Positions 6,209 to 13,368 of a stretch of DNA of 48,857 nucleotides are shown here, in pieces; within the stretch, counting starts at the first letter, position 1; each line of letters opens with the position of its first letter. Position numbers and translations under genes: made by a program. Where the stretch lies: positions 1 through 48,857 of the forward strand of contig SHUD01000015.1 of assembly GCA_009697505.1 (NCBI GenBank). Direction: 5' to 3'. Below the pieces are notes generated by a model. That model saw nothing but the letters and a program-made list of their open reading frames with translations, made no database searches and was not told where the DNA came from. Source of the DNA: Bryobacterales bacterium. GTDB lineage: Bacteria > Acidobacteriota > Terriglobia > Bryobacterales > Bryobacteraceae.

Positions 6209-7642
6209 TCACCGCTTCAGAGGATCCTCCACCCACGGCGGGGTGGCTTCCAGCAGGCGGCCCAGCTCGGGTTCGAGCTGCTGCATCTTTTGCTTCATTT
6301 CCCAGGCTACTTTCCGGTAGCTGAAATGGCCTTTGACCCCGCTGCGCAGGCGCGCGATGTATTCGGCTTCGGCAAAATCCATCTTGAACAGAAACCGCGA
6401 GCGGGCGCCGAAGGGTAGCAAGTGGTGTGCCCCGGGCTCGGGAAGCGATTGCATCGTGCCGAATGCCGCCGACATGACGTTTTCGTAGGATTCCACAATC
6501 CCCGCATCCCGCAGGGCTTGCGGAGTATCGAAACCAAGATGGCCCGAGTAGGCTTGCCGGAACTGCTGGCAACGGCGATGCCGGTGCATGTCGCGGTAGG
6601 CACCAATGTCCATCACGATGTCGTAGACGTACAGTCCGCCGCGGAAGCCGCGCAGCAACTCATCGCGCCGGCTTCGGGAGCGCAGCGCTACGTCGATCAC
6701 CTCATTGCGCAGGGCGGCCGGCCACGACAGAGTGAGTTCGTACAAGGCCCGGAACGGAAGCTCGGTCACCGGATACAGCAGCGTGGCCGCGGCTTCGGCG
6801 TGCATGTCGGTGGGCTTCAGCAAGTCCACGTCATCCACTGCCATCGCCGGGATGGAAACGTTGTCGCGCGCCCACTCGGCCAGATCGCGCCGTGACCGCA
6901 CCGCGTGTTCGTCGGTGTCGACGTGACGCGCCAGTGTCGGCGCCAGGGGTTCAGACGACGACGCCTCATCCCAGCGGCACTCCGGCGGCTGTGCGCAGGC
7001 CTCGGCGATTTCATCGGCCATACAGCGGATTTCGGCGTACTCTGACGCCTTGAGACGCCGGATCTGGCGCTCCAGCGTGCGGATGCTGGTCACTTGCCCG
7101 ACGCCGGTGGGAATCCCGAAGAACAGCGTGTAGCGGGCCACGTCGAACGCCCGCGCCGCGATGTTGCGCTGGTAGGCGTCCGGTTTCATGTCGTCCGGGC
7201 GCGGCAGTTTCTCCGTCAGGTGCTCCGTGATGTCCTTGTGGATCTGATGATAGGCGTCGAGCAGCTTCTGCGCGGCGGTGGCATAACGGGCGGCATGTTC
7301 CCCGGTCAACTCCGGCGGCGTCACGAACCCCGAGCGTGAAAAATCCTGATAGCGCGACGAGCGTGCCTGGCCGTCCCACAATTGCTCGTCTTCAATCTCT
7401 GTTGCCGCGAGCTCGGAGATGCCCTCAAAGCACAGCACTACGTGGCCCAAGTCCGCGATGGATGCATGGCCGTACTGGAAATAGAAGCTCTCCAGAAACT
7501 TGGTCGAATCGTGCGTGCGCACCCAGGCGACGGAATCGCGAATGGAATCAGGCGACCGCGAGTAGCGCGCCAGCGCATACGCGATCTTTTCGGGAGGCAT
7601 GGGACCGACCGCCACAACGCGGGAAACTTTTTGTGTGCTCAA
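6209..7642 (-). CDS. thyX: long, tandem-domain ThyX-like FAD-dependent thymidylate synthase
   Basis: ThyX methylates dUMP to dTMP using FAD and methylene-tetrahydrofolate. This 477-residue protein is twice the usual ThyX length (about 220-250) and holds two related units. The N-terminal unit has YGHASIADLGHVVLCFEGISELAA and later ARSSRYQDF, matching the His-rich entry and S-x-RY parts of ThyX. The C-terminal unit has LPFRALYELTLSWPAAL and DMHRHRRCQQFRQAYS, which carries the RHR of the flavin/dUMP-binding motif. Start: TTG 7642 (LSTQKVSRVVAVGPMPPEK) or ATG 7600 (MPPEK); the longest frame would run through the divergent dut start. It lies 24 bases from dut, which makes its substrate dUMP. No classical ThyA is in the window. 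It is likely the cell's thymidylate synthase, but activity of this long form is not proven here. Confidence 0.75.
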   Translation of the reverse strand: MSTQKVSRVVAVGPMPPEKIAYALARYSRSPDSIRDSVAWVRTHDSTKFLESFYFQYGHASIADLGHVVLCFEGISELAATEIEDEQLWDGQARSSRYQDFSRSGFVTPPELTGEHAARYATAAQKLLDAYHQIHKDITEHLTEKLPRPDDMKPDAYQRNIAARAFDVARYTLFFGIPTGVGQVTSIRTLERQIRRLKASEYAEIRCMADEIAEACAQPPECRWDEASSSEPLAPTLARHVDTDEHAVRSRRDLAEWARDNVSIPAMAVDDVDLLKPTDMHAEAAATLLYPVTELPFRALYELTLSWPAALRNEVIDVALRSRSRRDELLRGFRGGLYVYDIVMDIGAYRDMHRHRRCQQFRQAYSGHLGFDTPQALRDAGIVESYENVMSAAFGTMQSLPEPGAHHLLPFGARSRFLFKMDFAEAEYIARLRSGVKGHFSYRKVAWEMKQKMQQLEPELGRLLEATPPWVEDPLKR

Positions 7643-7666
7643 ACGGTTATGATAGCGATTTCCCAC

Positions 7667-8095
7667 ATGCAAATTCGCCTGAAGAAACTTCACCCCGACG
7701 CCGTACTGCCGCAGTACGCCCACGGCCCTCAAGAAGACGCCGGCATGGACCTGCGCTCGGTTGAGCGCGTGGTGCTTGCGCCCGGAGTGGCCCAGGGCGT
7801 CCCGACCGGGATCGCCATTGAACTAGCCCCGGGCTTTGAAGCCCAAGTGCGGCCGCGCAGCGGCATGGCGCTCAAGCATTCGATCACCGTCAACTTCGGA
7901 ACCATCGACCCCGGCTATCGCGGCGAGATCCGCGTCGTGATGTTCAACCTGAGCGGAGCCGACTACGTGGTCGAAAAGGGCGACCGCATCGCGCAGTTAG
8001 TCGTCGCCCGCTACGAAGCCATCGAGTGGATTGAGCACGATGAATTGGGCGAATCCCAGCGCGGCGCGGGTGGGTTTGGGTCATCTGGAAGATGA
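7667..8095 (+). CDS. dut: dUTP diphosphatase
   Basis: Hydrolyses dUTP to dUMP and pyrophosphate, keeping uracil out of DNA and feeding ThyX. All five trimeric dUTPase motifs are visible in order in 142 residues: AGMDLRS, PRSGMALKHSI, GTIDPGYRGEIRVVMFNLS with the catalytic Asp, GDRIAQLVV and the C-terminal RGAGGFGSSG that closes over the active site. ATG 7667 gives the standard N-terminus MQIRLKKLHPDAVLP; an in-frame ATG at 7649 is possible. It is divergent from thyX with a 24-base gap, so its promoter must lie partly inside the other gene. Confidence 0.96.
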   Translation: MQIRLKKLHPDAVLPQYAHGPQEDAGMDLRSVERVVLAPGVAQGVPTGIAIELAPGFEAQVRPRSGMALKHSITVNFGTIDPGYRGEIRVVMFNLSGADYVVEKGDRIAQLVVARYEAIEWIEHDELGESQRGAGGFGSSGR

Positions 8096-8116
8096 CGCTG
8101 CAGCGAAGCCCGTTGC

Positions 8117-8122
8117 TATAAT
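8117..8122 (+). promoter_or_regulatory. consensus TATAAT close to a start codon (possible leaderless transcript)
   Basis: A perfect TATAAT (8117-8122) lies six bases before the ATG at 8129 of the next gene. Transcription would begin at or next to the A of that ATG, and no ribosome-binding site fits between, which would give a leaderless mRNA. A convincing -35 hexamer is not visible. Confidence 0.35.
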
Positions 8123-8128
8123 CGCCGC

Positions 8129-8926
8129 ATGCGGTTCGTTGCCATTGCGCTCTTCGTATTCGCGGTGTTGGCGCCCGCGCAGTGGTTGAATTACGCCACT
8201 CGAGGCATCCCCAGGACCAAGGACGGGAAGCCCAATCGGATGGCGCCTGCCCGGCGAACTTCGCAAGGCAAACCGGATCTCTCCGGGATGTGGCAGGCGG
8301 CGAACCCGCTGCCTTGCGATGGCATCAATCGCGTGTGCACGGACCTGGCCATCAGCCAGCAATTTCTGAATATCGGCGCGGACCTTAAAGAGGGCTTGCC
8401 GTACCTGCCGTGGGTGCGCGATCGAGTCCGCCAGAAGGGTCCGGCCGATGATCCGTACGTCCGCTGTATCGCTCCCGGCGGCGCGCGCATGCACTTGCTG
8501 CCCACGATGAAGAAGTGGATCCAGGCACCCGGCCTGCTCGCGATTCTCGATGAGTACAACGCCAGCTTCCGCCAGATCTTCACGGATGGCCGGCCTTTGC
8601 CGCAAGACCCGCAACCCGCTTTGAACGGCTACTCGATAGGCCACTGGGAGGGTGACACGCTGGTGGTCGAAAGCATCGGCTTCCACGATGATTCCTGGCT
8701 TGACGCCGCCGGCAGCGCGCTCACCAGCGCGGGCAAGGTCACCGAGCGCATTCGGCGTTTGAATTTCGGCAACCTGGAAATCGAGATCACGGTGAACGAT
8801 CCGCAGGCGTATTCGCGGCCCTGGACCGTGCACGTGAAGCAAGTCGGCGTGTTCGACACAGAACTGCTCGACGCCTACTGCCTGGAAAACGAAAAAGACG
8901 TCCAGCACCTGCCGCCGCACAAGTAA
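8129..8926 (+). CDS. secreted conserved hypothetical protein
   Basis: A 265-residue exported protein with an N-terminal signal peptide (MRFVAIALFVFAVLAPAQ). The mature start has WLNYATRGIPRTKDGKPN and GKPDLSGMWQAANP, a pattern I associate with a large family of secreted acidobacterial proteins of unknown function. Later landmarks are YVRCIAPGGARMHLLPTMKKWIQ, ILDEYNASFRQIF, the conserved GYSIGHWEGDTLVVESIGFHD, and ITVNDPQAYSRPWTV. Three cysteines remain in the mature part. Nothing in the sequence indicates a reaction. It stands between dut (33 bases upstream, same strand) and dcd (opposite strand), with no evident link to nucleotide metabolism. Confidence 0.8.
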   Translation: MRFVAIALFVFAVLAPAQWLNYATRGIPRTKDGKPNRMAPARRTSQGKPDLSGMWQAANPLPCDGINRVCTDLAISQQFLNIGADLKEGLPYLPWVRDRVRQKGPADDPYVRCIAPGGARMHLLPTMKKWIQAPGLLAILDEYNASFRQIFTDGRPLPQDPQPALNGYSIGHWEGDTLVVESIGFHDDSWLDAAGSALTSAGKVTERIRRLNFGNLEIEITVNDPQAYSRPWTVHVKQVGVFDTELLDAYCLENEKDVQHLPPHK

Positions 8927-8940
8927 CGGCTTACACCGTG

Positions 8941-9513
8941 TTACTTGCCGGTTTCGCTCGCGAGCTTACTGGCGAGTGGGCGCTGCTGGCCGGCGTACTT
9001 GTTGCCGGCTTTGTTGCGATAGGGCACGGCCACGCGCGTGGAAAGCTGCTCGAAGGTGAACGAGCAAATGCGCATGCCCGGGTAGAGCGCCACCGGCATG
9101 CGTCCCAAATTGCTCAGTTCGAGCGTCGCCTTGCCGCTCCAGCCGGGATCGAACAAGCCCGCGGTGCCGTGCACGATGATGCCGATGCGCCCCAGGCTCG
9201 AACGCCCTTCCAGGCGCCCCAGGACGTCGTCGTCCAGCTCCAGCAGTTCTTCCGTGATGGCCAGCGCGAACTCGCCGGGCTGCAAGATAAACGCTTCGCC
9301 CGCCGGAACCAAGATCGTCCGCATCAGGTCTTGAATCGCGGTTTTCTCACGCAGGTCGATGAAGGCGTGGCGGCTGTGCTCGAAAACGCTGAACTCCGCG
9401 CCCAGGCGGAAATCCACGGAGCAGCTTCCAAACTGTTCCGGCGGAAGGTCCGGCGCAATCTTGATCTTGCCTTCCGCGAGGTATCTCTTGATGTCGATGT
9501 CCGAGAGGACCAT
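8941..9513 (-). CDS. dcd: dCTP deaminase
   Basis: Deaminates dCTP to dUTP, the step that feeds Dut and then thymidylate synthase; the protein acts as a homotrimer in the cytoplasm. The 190-residue length is usual. Family marks are MVLSDIDIKRYL, SCSVDFRLG, the active-site GRSSLGRIGIIVHGTAG, DPGWSGKATLELSNLG and ALYPGMRICSF, with a C-terminal KYAGQQRP flap. 'HGTAG-LFDPGWSG' resembles the group in which deaminase and dUTPase steps can be combined, but a separate dut is present. It follows the DUF1345-like gene by 22 bases on the same strand. Confidence 0.93.
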   Translation of the reverse strand: MVLSDIDIKRYLAEGKIKIAPDLPPEQFGSCSVDFRLGAEFSVFEHSRHAFIDLREKTAIQDLMRTILVPAGEAFILQPGEFALAITEELLELDDDVLGRLEGRSSLGRIGIIVHGTAGLFDPGWSGKATLELSNLGRMPVALYPGMRICSFTFEQLSTRVAVPYRNKAGNKYAGQQRPLASKLASETGK

Positions 9514-9535
9514 AGTCAGGCTTCTACTTTAGCAA

Positions 9536-10225
9536 TCACAGAATATTCACCGCGCGGGCCGCCAGAATCGCGATGGTGGTGAGCGAAATGACCGCCTGGA
9601 TCATCATCAGGGCTTTGGCCCAGCGCGAAAGCACCGGCACGTCGGTGGGGGAAAAAGCAGTGCTGGTGTTGAAGGCGAGAAACAGGTAGTCCATGAATTC
9701 CGGCTTCCAGTCGGCTTCGTCCATTTCCCGGCGCAGTTCTTTGGTTAACATCATTTTGGGGAACAGAAAGGCGCCATCGGTGTGCGATTCGCGCAGATCG
9801 CGCTGGTGCGGGCCGCCCGCGTCCAAGCGCCAGTACCAGGCCGCGAACACCAGAACGTTGCCGATCCACAGCGCCGTGGCTGCGCGCAGCAGATCTCCCG
9901 GCGTTTCCTGGTGCAGAGGCAGCCGTGCGACCAGCAGAGACAGCGACCCAATCATCGCCAATGTCATCAGGCTGACCGAGGCGTAACCGCATACCCGGAT
10001 CAAAGTCCGGTGCCGCCAATGGCGGAACAGCACGCCGGGAAGGCTCAAGGCGGCGACCAGGATCACCAGCAGCCAGTCGGGACCAACCTTCAGCGCCGGG
10101 GGCAGTGCGTAGAACAATGCGCTGACGGCAAGCAGCGCCACCATGGCGGGCCAACGCGGCTCACCCTGCTGCTGGCCCTGCTGGAGGGCCTGCGGGTGGC
10201 CGTGCTGGTGATTCGACGAGGCCAT
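9536..10225 (-). CDS. DUF1345-like polytopic membrane protein
   Basis: A 229-residue membrane protein. A hydrophilic His/Gln-rich N-terminus (NHQHGHPQALQQGQQQG) is followed by about five hydrophobic segments: PAMVALLAVSALFYALP, WLLVILVAALSLPGV, SLMTLAMIGSLSLLVA, ATALWIGNVLVFAAWYW and MIQAVISLTTIAILAARAV. The C-terminal part, DYLFLAFNTSTAFSPTDVPVLSRWAKALM, is the best recognised piece and resembles DUF1345 or channel-like proteins. Function is unknown. It lies between the cation exchanger and dcd on the same strand, probably in one transcript. Confidence 0.75.
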   Translation of the reverse strand: MASSNHQHGHPQALQQGQQQGEPRWPAMVALLAVSALFYALPPALKVGPDWLLVILVAALSLPGVLFRHWRHRTLIRVCGYASVSLMTLAMIGSLSLLVARLPLHQETPGDLLRAATALWIGNVLVFAAWYWRLDAGGPHQRDLRESHTDGAFLFPKMMLTKELRREMDEADWKPEFMDYLFLAFNTSTAFSPTDVPVLSRWAKALMMIQAVISLTTIAILAARAVNIL

Positions 10226-10262
10226 GTAGACTGTAATGTTCGCATGACACTGCTTCCGGTGG

Positions 10263-11465
10263 TCAGGCGGTCCGCCTGACGTGCAGCTTCCACACTTGCA
10301 CGAACCGGGGGAATGCTGGTGGTTTGCGCCGGCCGAAAATCATCCGTGCGACTGCAACGCCTGCCCAGCCGAAGTAAATCCACGTAGTTGCCGTTGCAGC
10401 AGCGGAGTCGAAGAAGGGAACCGCAAACAGAACCGCCAGCGCCGCCGCCTCCCACCAGGTCAATTCCATATTGAGCAGAAATACCAGCGCGATGGCCGCC
10501 TGGCCCAGGGTCAGCCACAGTTCTTTTGTCTGTCCGGCGTCCAAGACAATAGCGGCCGGCGCGCCCACGCTGAGCGAATATACGATGGGCAGCATCGCGG
10601 CCAAGAGCGTCCACTGATTGATGTTGCTTGAAACCATGTTCATCAGCGCGATAGCCGCGCGCTCGGGATGGCGCGCCCAGTAAAGCGTGGACAGCATTTC
10701 CGGAAACTCGCTCACCAGCGGCGCGATCCACTGTACAAAGATGAAGTCCGGCATGCCCGCCAGCGTGGCCAGGGCCAGCAGGCTCGCCAGGAAAGGCTCG
10801 GCGCTAAAGTAGATGAGCGCTCCGCCGGCCACGAATAGGCCGGTGATCGCCAGAATCCGGTTGCTCCGCCGCGCCTTCACGATGGTGCGTGGAATCACTT
10901 CCAGATCTTCGATCGTCTCGTGATCCTCGCTCGGCAGCCTGCTCAGGATGATCAGATAGGCCGCATAGATGGCGATGAGCACGATGCCGTCGTAAATCGT
11001 CAGCGTACCCTTGATGGCGATGACGGGAACGTACAGGAGCGGGACCATCAAGGCCACCACTTCGACGGAATGATGATCGTGAAGCACGATCCGCCGCAGC
11101 GGCCCCGCGCCGCTTCGCCGGTGGCATAGAGCGGCTGTGACATAGATCGCCGGCCAGCCGAATCCCGTCAGCAGCCGCAGCGCGCCCGTAAGATTGGCAA
11201 GCAGCAGGTGTGTCTGCTGGTGCCACGCCAGCACGGCTTCCACGGCAAATTCCGGCAGCGTCTGCAGCCAGGCCAGCATGGCCAGCGCGAACCCCTGCGC
11301 GACAAAATACTGTGCCGATTCGGCCGCCCAGGCGATCATCAGGGCAGCGAGCAATATCGCCGGAGCCGTCCACAGCACCGTGGTGGCGCTGGTTTCCTTC
11401 AGCGGGGCCGCGGCGAAAAGGAAAAAGAGAAAGAGTGGATAAGCGGCCTGGGGCAACATGCCCAT
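10263..11465 (-). CDS. Ca2+/cation antiporter (NCX/CaCA superfamily)
   Basis: A 400-residue membrane protein with about ten hydrophobic segments, predicted to exchange Ca2+ or another cation against Na+ or H+ across the inner membrane. The two inverted alpha repeats of the family can be seen: ALAMLAWLQTLPEFAVEAVLAW in the N-terminal half and IAPLVSEFPEMLSTLYWA followed by ALMNMVSSNINQWTLL in the C-terminal half. In each the acidic residue after Pro or Phe (LPE, FPE) is the expected cation ligand. A cytoplasmic loop (RLPSEDHETIEDLEVIPR) joins the halves. Start is ATG 11465 or 11459. It is divergent from aroB with only 14 bases between starts. Confidence 0.82.
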   Translation of the reverse strand: MGMLPQAAYPLFLFFLFAAAPLKETSATTVLWTAPAILLAALMIAWAAESAQYFVAQGFALAMLAWLQTLPEFAVEAVLAWHQQTHLLLANLTGALRLLTGFGWPAIYVTAALCHRRSGAGPLRRIVLHDHHSVEVVALMVPLLYVPVIAIKGTLTIYDGIVLIAIYAAYLIILSRLPSEDHETIEDLEVIPRTIVKARRSNRILAITGLFVAGGALIYFSAEPFLASLLALATLAGMPDFIFVQWIAPLVSEFPEMLSTLYWARHPERAAIALMNMVSSNINQWTLLAAMLPIVYSLSVGAPAAIVLDAGQTKELWLTLGQAAIALVFLLNMELTWWEAAALAVLFAVPFFDSAAATATTWIYFGWAGVAVARMIFGRRKPPAFPRFVQVWKLHVRRTA

Positions 11466-11479
11466 GGTACAACGAACGT

Positions 11480-12571
11480 ATGCCCTCTCTTCGCGTTGAG
11501 ACTCCGCAACGCGCCTATGATGCGATTGTTGAGCGCGGGTGTATCGCCCGGCTAGCCGAGTTTGTTCCGCCCGGCGCGGGCAAGATCTTCGTTGTGACCA
11601 CCGCCGATGTGTGGGCCTTGCACGCGGCAGCGGTCGAACGTGCGCTGGCCGGCCGCCCGCATCAGGTATTATTTTTCCCCGGCGGAGAGCCCCGCAAGAA
11701 GATGGCGGAAGTCGAAACGCTTGCCGGGCAAATGGTGGCAGGCGGAGGAGACCGCTCCAGCGTCGTGGTCGCTTTTGGCGGCGGCATCGTCACCGACGTG
11801 GCCGGATTCCTGGCCGCTATTTTCATGCGCGGAATTCCGGTGATCCAGATTCCCACCACGCTGCTGGCACAGGTGGATGCCGCCGTGGGCGGCAAGACCG
11901 GCGTCAACCTGGTGGCGGGCAAGAATCTGGTGGGAAGTTTCCACCAGCCCTTGGTCGTGTTGATCGATCCCGCCGTACTGCACACTTTGCCCGAGCGCGA
12001 GTACCGCGCCGGATTGTACGAAATCATCAAGTGCGGCGTGATCCGCGACGCGGACCTGTTCCGCGAATTGGCGGAGCGCTCCCGCGAAGTGTTCGCCCAG
12101 GATCCCGCCACGGTTGATCGCATTATCGCCGCCGCCGTTCGCATTAAAGCGGAAGTCGTCACCGCCGACGAGCGCGAAGGCGATCTGCGGCGCATCTTGA
12201 ATTTCGGCCACACCATGGGGCACGCGCTCGAAGCCGAGACGCGCTATGATCGCTTCCTCCACGGGGAGGCCGTGGCTTTCGGAATGCACGTCGCGACCGC
12301 GCTGGCCGAAGCCGTGGTTGAATTGCCCGCAGCCGAGGCCGCGCGGATTCACACGGTAATTCGCCAGTACGGACCAATTCCTTCGCTCAACGGCATCACT
12401 CCTGAGAAGTTGTTCGCGCGTCTGGCCGCTGACAAAAAGACGGTGCAAGGCAAGGTGCACTTCGTGCTTCCGGCGAAGATAGGCGCGGTGAAGATTGTCA
12501 CCGGCGTGGACGGCCGCGCCGTGATGGACGCAATCGAAGCCGTATTGGCCAGCTACGCGGCCCTCGCATGA
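11480..12571 (+). CDS. aroB: 3-dehydroquinate synthase
   Basis: Second step of the shikimate pathway: DAHP to 3-dehydroquinate, using NAD and a divalent metal. The 363-residue protein has the AroB hallmarks FGGGIVTDVAGFLAAIFMRGIP, QIPTTLLAQVDAAVGGKTGVNL, GKNLVGSFHQP, the metal-ligand region EIIKCGVI, RRILNFGHTMGHALE and LHGEAVAFGM. ATG 11480 gives the family N-terminus (MPSLRVETPQRAYDAIV); the longer open frame runs through the divergent antiporter gene. Its stop overlaps the start of the menG/ubiE gene by four bases (ATGA). Chorismate is the precursor of menaquinone, which gives the overlap a metabolic sense. Confidence 0.96.
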   Translation: MPSLRVETPQRAYDAIVERGCIARLAEFVPPGAGKIFVVTTADVWALHAAAVERALAGRPHQVLFFPGGEPRKKMAEVETLAGQMVAGGGDRSSVVVAFGGGIVTDVAGFLAAIFMRGIPVIQIPTTLLAQVDAAVGGKTGVNLVAGKNLVGSFHQPLVVLIDPAVLHTLPEREYRAGLYEIIKCGVIRDADLFRELAERSREVFAQDPATVDRIIAAAVRIKAEVVTADEREGDLRRILNFGHTMGHALEAETRYDRFLHGEAVAFGMHVATALAEAVVELPAAEAARIHTVIRQYGPIPSLNGITPEKLFARLAADKKTVQGKVHFVLPAKIGAVKIVTGVDGRAVMDAIEAVLASYAALA

Positions 12572-13338
12572 TGTCTCGGATGATGCCCGCCGCCGGAGCC
12601 ACGCCCAAAGGCGCGAACAGCGAAGAGTCCGCCGCGCGTTGGGTGCGCGGCATGTTTGGACGCGTCGCCGGCCGCTACGACCTGCTGAATCATCTGCTCT
12701 CCTTCAACCTGGACAAGCGCTGGCGGAGGCGCACCGTGGAACGCATTGCGGACGTGCTGGCCCGGCCCCACGCGAAAGTCCTGGATCTCTGCTGCGGAAC
12801 CGGCGATGTGCTGCTCTCCATGGAGTCCCGGCGCGGCGCCCTGGCTGACTCACGCGCCGCTATCTTCGGCAGTGACTTCTGCCATCCCATGCTGCTGGAA
12901 GCCCGCCGCAAAATTGGCGGGGCGCGGCTGCACTCGCCTGTGTTTGAAGCGGACGCTCTGGCGCTGCCGCTGGCGCATGAATCGCTCGACCTGATCACCG
13001 TCGCCTTCGGCTTCCGTAACCTGGCCAATTACCAGCGGGGCCTCTATGAGTTGGAACGCGTGCTGAAACCCGGCGGCGTGCTCGCGGTGCTGGAGTTCTC
13101 CCAGCCCACCAACCGGATCTTCAGAGCGCTCTATGGTTTCTTTTCCAAATACGTGTTGCCCCTGGTAGGCGGGCTAATTTCCGGCTCGCGCGATGCTTAT
13201 TCGTATCTTCCGGAGTCGATTCGAAAATTCCCGCGCCCGGAGGAACTCGCTCACCAGATGCGCGACTGCGGATTCTCCAGCGTGGAGTTTGAGCGGATGA
13301 CCTTCGGCGTGGTGGCTCTGCATCTTGCCAAAAAATAA
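12568..13338 (+). CDS. menG: demethylmenaquinone/ubiquinone methyltransferase
   Basis: SAM-dependent C-methyltransferase of quinone biosynthesis (UbiE/MenG family), here most likely making menaquinone. The 256-residue protein shows MFGRVAGRYDLLNHLLSFNLDKRWRR, the SAM-binding VLDLCCGTGDVLL, later ITVAFGFRNLANYQRGLYELERVLKPGGVLAVLEFSQP (family signature), and SYLPESIRKFPRPEEL. The first ATG overlaps the aroB stop; a second start (M5) is possible. Ubiquinone is not expected where futalosine-pathway genes are present, so menaquinone is the likelier product; this is inferred from mqnD at 2344. Confidence 0.93.
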   Translation: MMSRMMPAAGATPKGANSEESAARWVRGMFGRVAGRYDLLNHLLSFNLDKRWRRRTVERIADVLARPHAKVLDLCCGTGDVLLSMESRRGALADSRAAIFGSDFCHPMLLEARRKIGGARLHSPVFEADALALPLAHESLDLITVAFGFRNLANYQRGLYELERVLKPGGVLAVLEFSQPTNRIFRALYGFFSKYVLPLVGGLISGSRDAYSYLPESIRKFPRPEELAHQMRDCGFSSVEFERMTFGVVALHLAKK

Positions 13339-13347
13339 CAGGCCAAA

Positions 13348-13368
13348 AAGTAGCGGCTGCTCCTACTT
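13348..13368 (-). terminator. weak hairpin at the 3' end of tamB
   Basis: AAGTAG (13348-13353) and CTACTT (13363-13368) are inverted. Read on the minus strand the hairpin is followed by TTTTT, as in an intrinsic terminator, and it includes the tamB stop codon. It stands between the convergent menG and tamB ends. The stem is only six bases and A/T-rich in part. Confidence 0.3.

Noticed and set aside
12600-12700. Second methyltransferase fused to menG
   Set aside because: The extra residues before the MFGRVAGRYD core are a short, low-complexity N-terminus only.
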